Source: Candidatus Chloroploca mongolica (GTDB lineage: Bacteria > Chloroflexota > Chloroflexia > Chloroflexales > Chloroflexaceae). Taken from it: a stretch of 38,608 nt of DNA. Positions 17,152 to 24,450 of the stretch are shown here, one piece after another (the first letter of the stretch is position 1; every line of letters begins with the position of its first letter). Position numbers and translations under genes: made by a program. Under the pieces are notes generated by a model. The model searched no databases. It was not told where the DNA came from and was given only the letters and a program-made list of their open reading frames with translations. The stretch is taken from NCBI RefSeq assembly GCF_004762035.2, contig NZ_SIJK02000009.1, positions 106,327-144,934 on the forward strand, written 5' to 3'.

Positions 17152-19290
17152 AAGCTCATACACCGCTATGCCCAGTTCCCGCGGTGTGCCCTCTTCGGGG
17201 GTCACGCTGGTGCGTAGTTCAAATTCATGCATGCCTGCTGGTACCTGGATGGTGAAGTGATAGTCCCGCATTTCACGGTGCAGCGGAAAAGACGCGAGCA
17301 TCTTTTCGCCATTGATAGCCCACAACTCTACCTGTTGACCGTCACTTCGCTCTTTGGCCTGGATCGTCAGGGTCAGCGTGGCCTCTTCGTTGGTCGGATT
17401 GACCAGAAAAAAACCGGCCACGCCCTCACTCCAGCGCCACTGGTAGGTCTCATTTTGCTCGAATTCGTGCCATCCTTCACCCAGAAAGACAAAGGGTGCG
17501 CAACGATCCTGGTGCAACGGCAGTTCGTAGGCTCGAAACCGTCCATCATCATACCACGGTGTCAGATTCCCCCCGAGACGCGCCATCACCGCCCGCGCCC
17601 GGTCTTCGCTACCTTCACGCGTCAGTGCTGGCTCGATCACGACATACCGTAGTTGATAGTAGCACTGCATTGCTGCCAGCGCATTGGCATCGAGGCTGAT
17701 GATGTCAGCTTCCGGCAAGACCAGCATCCGCCCGAGGTGTTCAGGCAATGGGCTATAGAGCAGCGTTGGGTAATAGGGCGGACGCGCCACGTAGCCGCGC
17801 AGGATCGGTTGCCTATGCACAATCTGGTTGATCAGGGTGCGGCTGTTCGTGTTATTTTCGATCGGTAGATCCACCACCACACCTGGTTCCCGTGCGGCGA
17901 TCTGCGCGTAGACCTCGGCCCGTTCCATCGTCATGGTCGTGCGGATCGGCGGCAAAAGTTCGACAAAAGCGAGCACGCCAATGACGCCCAGCACGATCCC
18001 GAAGGTACGTGGGCGCATCCGTTCGCGCATGCGTGCCACCGCGAGCGCCGCAAAGATCGTGAAGACCATGATCGTCAGCACCCCAAACAGATTCGGTCGG
18101 CGCGCGGTGGAAAGACCGGGGAGCGCCTGAAGCAGTTGGTACGGCATCGGGATGCCCGTCTCGTTGCCGAGAATGTAGAGGATCGGCCCCATCGCAAAGA
18201 GCCAGGCGACGACCGCGACGACCACGAGCCGCCAGTGCTGGCGGCCATACCAGAAGATGCCCAGCAAACCCAGCGCCGAGAGAACCCATCCCGCTGCGGT
18301 GTACGAACCTTCGACCATGCCGTAGGGGGCCATCTCGACCAGGAATTGCTCGGCTTGCATTGACCAGAAGGGATGGCGCCCCGATGGGAAAAAGAGCCCC
18401 AGCAGATCCGCCGAATAGCCCTGGGTATAGAGTGCCCAGAGATCCAGGGGCAGGTTCGGGTCGCTCAGTTCGTTGCGCAGCATCAGGATCAAGGGGAGCG
18501 TGATCAGCAGGGCCAGGCCCCCAAAGAGGCCATAACGCATCATCACACCCAGCGGATGCTCGGCGCGGATCAGGCTCACCACGGCCCACACCACCCCAAA
18601 GAGTACCGTGACCAGTGCCCAGTACCAGTCGGTATAGAGCACCGCCCCGAAGGCGAGCGCCGTGATCGGAACGAACCACCAACTCGTCTTGCGACTGAGG
18701 TAGATCAGCGCAACTACTGCGAACACAAGCCATTGCATCGTCACAAAATTGAGTTGCCCCGAGTCGAGTTTGGCAACGTGAAACGGGCTTGCCGTCAGCA
18801 GCACGCCAGCCACAAATGGCCCCAACACCCCCGGCGCAAAGGCGCGCGCCAGCAGAAAGCCGGCGTATCCCGTCAGCATGATCGCCACGATCGCCGTCAC
18901 ATTATAGGCCGCCACCGGCCCGAGCGTCAGCGTCACCGGGACAGCCGTCAAGACCGCCACCGGATTGATCGTCTGCAACACCATCTGCAAACCCTCGGGA
19001 TAGTAGAGCAGCGGCGTAAAAAAGGGATTCATCCCATGCTGAACCGCATACCCTGTCCACCAGAAGTTCCAGATATTCTGCGGCGCATCAGGCGTCTTGA
19101 TATAAAAATAGAGATTATTGCCCGCCGTGAAATAGTGGCTCGGCAGCGACAGAATCGCCGGCCAAGTCAACCACAGCGCCAGGACAGCATACGCCGCGAG
19201 GATGCCCAGATGTGTGCGCAGGCGTAATCGTGTAGGTGCTACTTCCATCTTTGCGCCTTTGCGTCTTTGCGTCAAATTATCAGCCAACAT
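17140..19290 (-). CDS. Polytopic membrane protein, WNxWW family (paralogue 3)
   Basis: A 716-aa relative of the products of 4484-6628 and 12292-14487, with LTWP (41-44), WNFWW (74-78), YYPEG (96-100), the mid-protein TARRPNLFG and HRQPILRGYVARPPYYP. About 12 membrane segments precede an extracytoplasmic part that ends in a beta-rich domain (GVAGFFLVNPTNEEATLTL). The start is ambiguous. ATG 19290 has GAGGAGG 11 bases upstream, but then residues 5-14 (NLTQRRKGAK) are mostly translation of the interspersed repeat core. ATG 19248 gives 702 aa and would use AAGG from the repeat as ribosome site. The last codons lie in a perfect hairpin. Confidence 0.8.
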   Translation of the reverse strand: MLADNLTQRRKGAKMEVAPTRLRLRTHLGILAAYAVLALWLTWPAILSLPSHYFTAGNNLYFYIKTPDAPQNIWNFWWTGYAVQHGMNPFFTPLLYYPEGLQMVLQTINPVAVLTAVPVTLTLGPVAAYNVTAIVAIMLTGYAGFLLARAFAPGVLGPFVAGVLLTASPFHVAKLDSGQLNFVTMQWLVFAVVALIYLSRKTSWWFVPITALAFGAVLYTDWYWALVTVLFGVVWAVVSLIRAEHPLGVMMRYGLFGGLALLITLPLILMLRNELSDPNLPLDLWALYTQGYSADLLGLFFPSGRHPFWSMQAEQFLVEMAPYGMVEGSYTAAGWVLSALGLLGIFWYGRQHWRLVVVAVVAWLFAMGPILYILGNETGIPMPYQLLQALPGLSTARRPNLFGVLTIMVFTIFAALAVARMRERMRPRTFGIVLGVIGVLAFVELLPPIRTTMTMERAEVYAQIAAREPGVVVDLPIENNTNSRTLINQIVHRQPILRGYVARPPYYPTLLYSPLPEHLGRMLVLPEADIISLDANALAAMQCYYQLRYVVIEPALTREGSEDRARAVMARLGGNLTPWYDDGRFRAYELPLHQDRCAPFVFLGEGWHEFEQNETYQWRWSEGVAGFFLVNPTNEEATLTLTIQAKERSDGQQVELWAINGEKMLASFPLHREMRDYHFTIQVPAGMHEFELRTSVTPEEGTPRELGIAVYELRVE
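19249..19276 (-). repeat. Interspersed repeat core (copy 2)
   Basis: On the minus strand this reads TTTGACGCAAAGACGCAAAG followed by GCGCAAAG, ending directly at the alternative ATG 19248. With copy 3 it brackets a 38-base spacer between two genes. Depending on the true start it is either leader or coding sequence. Confidence 0.75.
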
Positions 19291-19314
19291 GGGCTAGCCG
19301 CCCTCCTCAACATC

Positions 19315-19343
19315 CTTTGTGCCTTTGCGCCTTTGCGTCAAAA
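19315..19343 (-). repeat. Interspersed repeat core (copy 3)
   Basis: On the minus strand this reads TTTTGACGCAAAGGCGCAAA and onward. The TGA in it (19338-19340) is the stop codon of the DUF2079 gene. No terminal inverted repeats are visible around this copy. Confidence 0.75.
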
Positions 19344-20843
19344 CCGCACGTGCCGAAACAAAATCAAATCATCTTCTTCGTGGACTACTTCCCAGTTCGG
19401 GTCATTCCGTAGCCGCCCGACGATGTCATTGCCCTGGGCGGCTTGGTCGCGCAGGCCAGCCGCACGCAGATCGAGAAACGCATACTCGGCGGCCTCGATC
19501 GGGTGGTGCATCTGTCCACCCGGGATGAAGTAGATCTCTTCGCGTGGCAACAGGTGCGGGGCCAGGAACGAGGTCGCGGCAACCGTCGCATCCGGCGGAA
19601 ACATCGCCTTCATCGCTTCCATCAAGGCGACCCGCTCGGGTTGTTCGGGGTTGCGCACCGCCGAAATGACCGGGTTTTTCAGGGGCAGGTTGATCAGGCC
19701 GACCAGCAGCACCATGCCGATGAGCAATCCTGGTGCCCAGCTTTGTACCCGCTTGCCCTGCCAGCGCTGGGCCTGCTCAAAGAGCCACGCTGCGCCGTAA
19801 ATGGCCGCAATGATCATGCCAGGAACAACAAGAATCTGGTACTGCTCGGTGATCACATATTGGTAAATCCGATTCGAGAGCAGATTGATGCCGAAGATCG
19901 GGGCGGCCAGCAAGAGCTCGCGTGGCGCAAAGAGCGGCAAAAAGAGCAAGCCCGCAAACATCAGCACCAGATACTCGATTTTGGCCGGTTCAAAGAGAAA
20001 GAAAAAGACCTCGACCGGGTGCGTAACGATGTTGAGCAGGATATTAGGAATGCCACTCCCCAGGTGCAGGTAGTAACACGCCTGCGGGCTGACCCCGCAC
20101 GGCCACATATCGTTGTAGTCGCGGTTCAGATCAAACGGCACCTCGACTTTTTCTGGGATAAAGCCCTCATTATAAAACTGTGGCGTGATATAGGTAATGG
20201 CAACATAAAAATAGATCAGCCCGGCAAGCATGGGCACCAGCGCGTACGCCCACGGCATACGGCGCAGCACGGCGTACATGCCAAAGGCGACCACCACCAG
20301 CGCGGCGTCGGTGCGCGTCAACATCGCCAACCCGAGCATCAGCAGGTACGGCCACAGTTGCCGCCGCGTCAGGAACCAGAAGGCCCAGATGAGCAAGACA
20401 AGCCCGGGGATGCGCGGTTGAAAGGGCGCTGCCATGCCCATAAATTGCGTCGTTGGGTAGAGCAGATAGACTGCGGCGAAGGCCACCCCCGCCCACGCAT
20501 TGCTCAGGCGGTCACGGGCAATCAGGTAGACCGGAATGGCCGCCGAGACGAGCAAGAGGCTTTGCACGACGATCAGGGTGTAGGCTGACGGCACCACGGC
20601 ATAAAAAGGAATCGCCGGCAGAAAGCCCAGGGCGACATCAAGCCCCATGAATGTATCAGTGAAATTGTACCGCGAGACAAGTAAAAAATGGCCCTGCGTC
20701 GTACCCCAGATCGGCATGTGAAAATCTACCATGTCGAACCCGTGGCCCCAGTAGGAATATTTATAGGCGCCTGCCCCAATCAGTGCGGCACTCACCAGCA
20801 CCATCAGCACGATCAGGACAATGCTTGGTTGTTTGCTCTTCAT
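19338..20843 (-). CDS. DUF2079-family membrane protein
   Basis: A 501-aa polytopic protein that I recognise as DUF2079-like from YWGHGFDMVDFHMPIWGTTQ early in the protein, followed by FLVSRYNF-type and LGFLPAIPFYAV segments and about ten membrane helices. The C-terminal ~110 residues are soluble (EAMKAMFPPDATVAATSFLA onward). The family has a GT-C-like topology but no proven activity that I know of. I start it at ATG 20843; an ATG six codons upstream (20861) is possible but has its purine-rich stretch directly against the codon. The stop codon lies in an interspersed repeat core. It is the first glycan-locus gene after the TnpB insertion. Confidence 0.83.
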   Translation of the reverse strand: MKSKQPSIVLIVLMVLVSAALIGAGAYKYSYWGHGFDMVDFHMPIWGTTQGHFLLVSRYNFTDTFMGLDVALGFLPAIPFYAVVPSAYTLIVVQSLLLVSAAIPVYLIARDRLSNAWAGVAFAAVYLLYPTTQFMGMAAPFQPRIPGLVLLIWAFWFLTRRQLWPYLLMLGLAMLTRTDAALVVVAFGMYAVLRRMPWAYALVPMLAGLIYFYVAITYITPQFYNEGFIPEKVEVPFDLNRDYNDMWPCGVSPQACYYLHLGSGIPNILLNIVTHPVEVFFFLFEPAKIEYLVLMFAGLLFLPLFAPRELLLAAPIFGINLLSNRIYQYVITEQYQILVVPGMIIAAIYGAAWLFEQAQRWQGKRVQSWAPGLLIGMVLLVGLINLPLKNPVISAVRNPEQPERVALMEAMKAMFPPDATVAATSFLAPHLLPREEIYFIPGGQMHHPIEAAEYAFLDLRAAGLRDQAAQGNDIVGRLRNDPNWEVVHEEDDLILFRHVRF

Positions 20844-20983
20844 GCTCTCTTTCTGCCCCATCCCTACCCTGGGTGCGCGGGCCTCTGGCCCGCCCTCCCA
20901 GGTTCACAATGGTTTACCCTTTAGGCCGGGAAGCCCGGCAGCTTTAGCGCCGGGAGGAACGCCCCCGCTTTAGCGGCTTTAGC

Positions 20984-21012
20984 TTGACGTTTTCGCACGC
21001 CCATGCTATAAT
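20984..21012 (+). promoter_or_regulatory. tnpB promoter, leaderless arrangement
   Basis: TTGACG (20984-20989) and TATAAT (21007-21012) are 17 bases apart, and TGC before the -10 gives an extended -10. Transcription should start about 21018-21020, only two to four bases before ATG 21022, and no ribosome site precedes the ATG, so the mRNA is probably leaderless. Confidence 0.75.
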
Positions 21013-21021
21013 TCATACTAT

Positions 21022-22107
21022 ATGAAACTCACTGCGCAAATCAAACTGAATCCGACTTCTGAGCAGCACGCGGCATTGCTGGCAACATTGGCGGAAGCGA
21101 ACGCCGCGTGTGATGCTATTAGTGCTATCGCGTGGCAAGCGCGTGAGTTTCGCCGTATCCCCCTTCAAAAGATCTCTTACCATCAAGTCAAGGACTCGTT
21201 CCGGCTTGGGGCGCAAATCCTCGTTCGCTGTATTGCGAAAGTAGCAGATGCCTATACGCTCGACCGAAACGTGAAGCGCACGTTTCGTCCACACGGAGCT
21301 ATCGCCTTTGACGACCGCAACCTGTCCTGGTACACCGACAAGCAAGCGGTGTCGATCTGGACGGTTGAGGGGCGGCAGCACGTCCCCTACAGCCTGGGCG
21401 AGCATCAGCAGCAACTCTTGCTGTTCCGAAAAGGCGAGAGTGACTTGGTCTACCACAAGGGTGCGTTCTACTTGCTGGCGGTCTGCGACGTGCCAGAGCC
21501 AGATGAGCAACAGATGGACGGCGTGCTTGGGGTAGACCTGGGCATCGTGAACCTGGTGAGCGACAGCGACGGAGAGATCTACCAAGGCGGAGAAGTCGAG
21601 CGCAAACGGCATTGGTACACCCGGCGTCGAGCTGCACTCCAGTCGGTCGGCACAAAGTCGGCTAAACGACGATTGCGCCAGATGTCGGGCCGACAGAAAC
21701 GGTTTCAAAAAGACACGAACCACCGGATAAGCAAGCGGCTTGTTGCCAAGGCCGAACGCACGAAGCGGGCGATTGCTGTCGAGGAATTGACACACATTCG
21801 CCAGCGGACAAGGGCTAGAGGGCCGGAGCAGCGAGCGCGACACAGCAATTGGGCTTTCGCTCAGTTGCGGCAGTTCATCAGCTACAAGGCGCAACGAGCA
21901 GGTGTGCCAGTTGTTGCGGTTGACCCGCGCAACACCAGTCGCACCTGTGCGGTGTGCGGGCATTGCGAGCAGGCGAACCGCCGCTCGCAAGCTGAGTTTT
22001 GTTGTGTCGTGTGTGGGCATAAGGCTCCTGCCGATGTCAATGCCGCTATCAATATCAGCAATCGGGCCGCCTGTCAGACGGCCTATGGTGTCCAGCCTTC
22101 GGGTTGA
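21022..22107 (+). CDS. tnpB: TnpB RNA-guided nuclease
   Basis: A 361-aa TnpB, the transposon-encoded relative of Cas12. The RuvC catalytic residues appear intact: D172 in GVDLGIVNL, E254 in AVEELTHIR and D338 in PADVNAAINI. The zinc finger has C309-x2-C312 and C328-x2-C331. The N-terminal ~165 residues form the wedge/REC-like region, here without large insertions, and a basic stretch (KRRLRQMSGRQKRFQKD) lies between the first two RuvC motifs. TnpB cuts DNA matching an omega RNA guide taken from the element's right flank and helps the element persist. With all key residues present it may be active. The stop is followed by the right-end hairpin. Confidence 0.93.
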   Translation: MKLTAQIKLNPTSEQHAALLATLAEANAACDAISAIAWQAREFRRIPLQKISYHQVKDSFRLGAQILVRCIAKVADAYTLDRNVKRTFRPHGAIAFDDRNLSWYTDKQAVSIWTVEGRQHVPYSLGEHQQQLLLFRKGESDLVYHKGAFYLLAVCDVPEPDEQQMDGVLGVDLGIVNLVSDSDGEIYQGGEVERKRHWYTRRRAALQSVGTKSAKRRLRQMSGRQKRFQKDTNHRISKRLVAKAERTKRAIAVEELTHIRQRTRARGPEQRARHSNWAFAQLRQFISYKAQRAGVPVVAVDPRNTSRTCAVCGHCEQANRRSQAEFCCVVCGHKAPADVNAAINISNRAACQTAYGVQPSG

Positions 22108-22139
22108 GGCACAAGCCCAAGCCCTTTTAGGCTTGGGTG
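21990..22139 (+). ncRNA. Putative omega RNA scaffold of TnpB
   Basis: In studied IS605 elements the omega RNA spans the 3' end of tnpB and the right end, with the guide read from flanking host DNA. Here the 3' end of tnpB plus the hairpin CCCAAGCC/GGCTTGGG (22116-22137) would be the scaffold and the bases after about 22140 the guide. The 5' limit is a guess by analogy; no promoter of its own is evident. Confidence 0.3.
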
Positions 22140-22168
22140 TCTGACACAACACCACCTTCAGCGTCTAG

Positions 22169-22243
22169 GCAATACCTTCGCTAAAAACTTTGCGCCTTTG
22201 CGCCTTTGCGTCAAAAAAAACCGCCTTATGTGCAAGGTATTGC
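22169..22243. mobile_element. 75-bp MITE-like repeat with 10-bp inverted ends
   Basis: Perfect ends GCAATACCTT (22169-22178) and AAGGTATTGC (22234-22243) enclose a minus-strand copy of the TTTTGACGCAAAGGCGCAAAG core. Read on the minus strand, the start CAATACCTTGCA and the following AAGGCGG match the left end of the 124-bp element at 29225-29348. The flanks have only an imperfect direct repeat (GTCTAG and GTCTCG). It lies 14 bases after the stop of the minus-strand GT-C gene and just right of the TnpB element. Confidence 0.7.
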
Positions 22244-22257
22244 GTCTCGATATCAGC

Positions 22258-24450
22258 TTACCGCGCCTCTACCAACAATACCTGAACCCCAACCGCCCAC
22301 GGTGCTTGCTCAAGGTCGAGCAGGCTTGTCGGGCTGCTGAGTGTTACTTCTCCGATCATTCCTTCGTCGCACGTTGCTGGATCTGGGGCGAGGCTCACCA
22401 CCTGGATGCTGCCGTCGAGACGCACATTCTGACGTTCCCCGTCAGGGTGCAGTGCCACTTCAACCATGCGGCCCGCTGGCCCGCGCAGGCTTACCTCAAC
22501 TGGGTTGCAGCCATGCGCAACGCGCACCGACGCTTCGCCGAGGGTCCAGCGGCCCTCCGCGAGATCAAAGGTGGTCGGTGCAAACCCGCGGTAATGCCCA
22601 AAGGCCGCTGGTGCGCCTGGCACAACGCGGGTTGCCGCTGGCGTACGCCGAGCGTGCCACGCCCACGCATAGAGATCATTGTTGTCGCGTCCGTAGCTCG
22701 CGATGCGCGCCAGTGATGCCTCGGCATCCGTGATCCGGTCGTCGAGCACGGCGATCCATGCGCGCATCGCATGCGCATAGAGGCTCCGATCTTCGAGGGC
22801 GACGGCGGCGAGAAAGTGGGTTTCAGCCTTTGCCAGGTCGCCCCGCTCAAACGCAAAGTCGCCCAGGGCGATCTGACGGTTGGCGTTGGTTGGATTGGTT
22901 TCAGCCGCCTGTAGCAATGCCATTTCTGCCGTAGCCCAATCGCCCTGTGCTAGGGCGGCCCGCGCTGGCCACGCCGTACGCTCGCCCTGCGCCCAGGTGA
23001 CGTAACGTGTGCTGAAGATCAGGGCGAAAAAGATGAGCCAGCCGATCACGACGACCGCCAGCCGCCATCGCCGTTCGCTTGGGGTCATCACTTGACCCAT
23101 TGCGCGCCCGACAAACGGCAACAGCGCAGCATACGCGGCAAACGGCAGAAAAACGCTGATCAGCGGGAGCCGCAAGCGATGATGCGCAACGGTGATCGCC
23201 GAGAGTGTTACCCCATAGGCAAACCAGGTCATCAACGGGACACTGCGCCGCCAGTGCGGCGCAAAGGCCAGCCCGACAATGCCGGCAAGCATCATAAAGA
23301 TGTACTGCACATCGGCGATCAGGCTCAGCCAGCGCGGATTTTCGCCGGCACTCAGGGCGATCTGCTCGTCCTGCGGGCTGATCGTGACCACATCGCCCAC
23401 AAAGAAGCTCCGCGATTGCAACAAAAAGAGCGACGCGAGCTTGAGGCGCGTGCGCAACGCAAACCAGGCCGGGTCTTCCCGGATACGCTCGACCGTCAAG
23501 GCAACCGCAATCTTCTGTCGGTCGGCCAGGTTTGGTTCCGCAAAGATCAGGGCTTCGCCCGCCACACGATCTTCTTCGCCGCGCACCATGCCGTACCACA
23601 TGCTAATGCCGCCATTGGTATCGGCCAGGATCAGCCGCTCGTGGACAAGATAGTTGCGCAGCGCCCATGGCCCGATGATCAGGGCGGCCCCAAGCACCAG
23701 CATCACGGCCACGGCCCACCGTTGGCCGGCCCGCACGCGCACCCCGATCACGCCAACCAGCCATCGCCAGCCTGCTCGATCCGCGAGTCGGGCCTCCTCG
23801 CTCTTCACCAGTGGAGTCAGCACCAGGGGCATCATCGCCGCCAGGGGAATGAAATAGAGTGCCGTAGCGCGGGTCAGCGCCGCAAGCCCAAAGATGATCC
23901 CGCCAGCGAGGGCGAGCCATAGGCGTGGCTTTTCGATCAGATGCACCATCACCGTCAGCGCCATGGTCATCAGGATCACAAAGAGCGCCTCGGCAAAGAG
24001 CACGCTGCCAAAGCTTGCCAGCGGCACAAAACTTGCCGCAAACAATCCACTCAGCAGCGCAACATCACGCCGCTGAAAGAGGGCCTGCCCCAGCGCAACA
24101 AACGCGAGCACGCCAACGCCCGACAGGATCGCCTGCCCAAGCAAGGCCTGCGCTACATCAAGCCCACCGACGGCAAAGAGACCTGCCAGCACCACCGGAT
24201 AGACTGGTGGGCGCAGCCATTTGCCGGTATCGTGATAGCCGCCCTGCAACAGATGCACCGCCGCCCGGTAGTACTCCTCGGGGTCGCCCGGCTGCACCGC
24301 CCCACTGGTCGCCTGCCAACTCCAGAACCAGACGCGCAGTGCGACGGCCAGGGCGGCAATGCCAAGCACCGCCAGCGCGTACCAAGGTGAAAATTGTCGT
24401 GTGGCTGTGACCGCCCCCTTGCCGCCCGCCGTCTGCTGCATACGTGTCAT
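22258..24450 (-). CDS. GT-C/PMT-type glycosyltransferase with C-terminal TPR region
   Basis: A 730-aa protein. After a short cytosolic start and one helix comes QPGDPEEYYRAAVHLLQGGY, then KWLRPPVYPVVLAGLF, the acidic-plus-RPPxYP pattern of ArnT/PMT_2-type transferases that use polyprenyl-linked donors. About ten membrane segments follow up to ~residue 480. Then come roughly three TPR-like helix pairs (ARAALAQGDWATAEMALLQA; LGDFAFERGDLAKAETHFLA; AWIAVLDDRITDAEASLARI) and a beta-rich C-terminal domain, both presumably extracytoplasmic. The start ATG 24450 shares one base with the stop of the preceding gene (TGATG), so the pair is translationally coupled. The TPR part may recruit other enzymes of the locus. 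Confidence 0.85.
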   Translation of the reverse strand: MTRMQQTAGGKGAVTATRQFSPWYALAVLGIAALAVALRVWFWSWQATSGAVQPGDPEEYYRAAVHLLQGGYHDTGKWLRPPVYPVVLAGLFAVGGLDVAQALLGQAILSGVGVLAFVALGQALFQRRDVALLSGLFAASFVPLASFGSVLFAEALFVILMTMALTVMVHLIEKPRLWLALAGGIIFGLAALTRATALYFIPLAAMMPLVLTPLVKSEEARLADRAGWRWLVGVIGVRVRAGQRWAVAVMLVLGAALIIGPWALRNYLVHERLILADTNGGISMWYGMVRGEEDRVAGEALIFAEPNLADRQKIAVALTVERIREDPAWFALRTRLKLASLFLLQSRSFFVGDVVTISPQDEQIALSAGENPRWLSLIADVQYIFMMLAGIVGLAFAPHWRRSVPLMTWFAYGVTLSAITVAHHRLRLPLISVFLPFAAYAALLPFVGRAMGQVMTPSERRWRLAVVVIGWLIFFALIFSTRYVTWAQGERTAWPARAALAQGDWATAEMALLQAAETNPTNANRQIALGDFAFERGDLAKAETHFLAAVALEDRSLYAHAMRAWIAVLDDRITDAEASLARIASYGRDNNDLYAWAWHARRTPAATRVVPGAPAAFGHYRGFAPTTFDLAEGRWTLGEASVRVAHGCNPVEVSLRGPAGRMVEVALHPDGERQNVRLDGSIQVVSLAPDPATCDEGMIGEVTLSSPTSLLDLEQAPWAVGVQVLLVEAR

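Larger units (their letters stand above)
20923..22145 (+). mobile_element. IS200/IS605-type TnpB-only element (ends approximate)
   Basis: The element holds a tnpB gene and no tnpA transposase, as in IS1341-like members of the IS605 group. Subterminal hairpins mark its ends: GCCGGG/CCCGGC (20925-20939) and CCGCT/AGCGG (20965-20976) on the left, CCCAAGCC/GGCTTGGG (22116-22137) on the right. Such elements have no inverted repeats or target duplications, so exact borders cannot be read from one copy. It lies on the strand opposite to the surrounding glycan genes and splits them. Between 20877 and 20893 a GCGGGCC/GGCCCGC hairpin may belong to the host gap. Confidence 0.65.
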
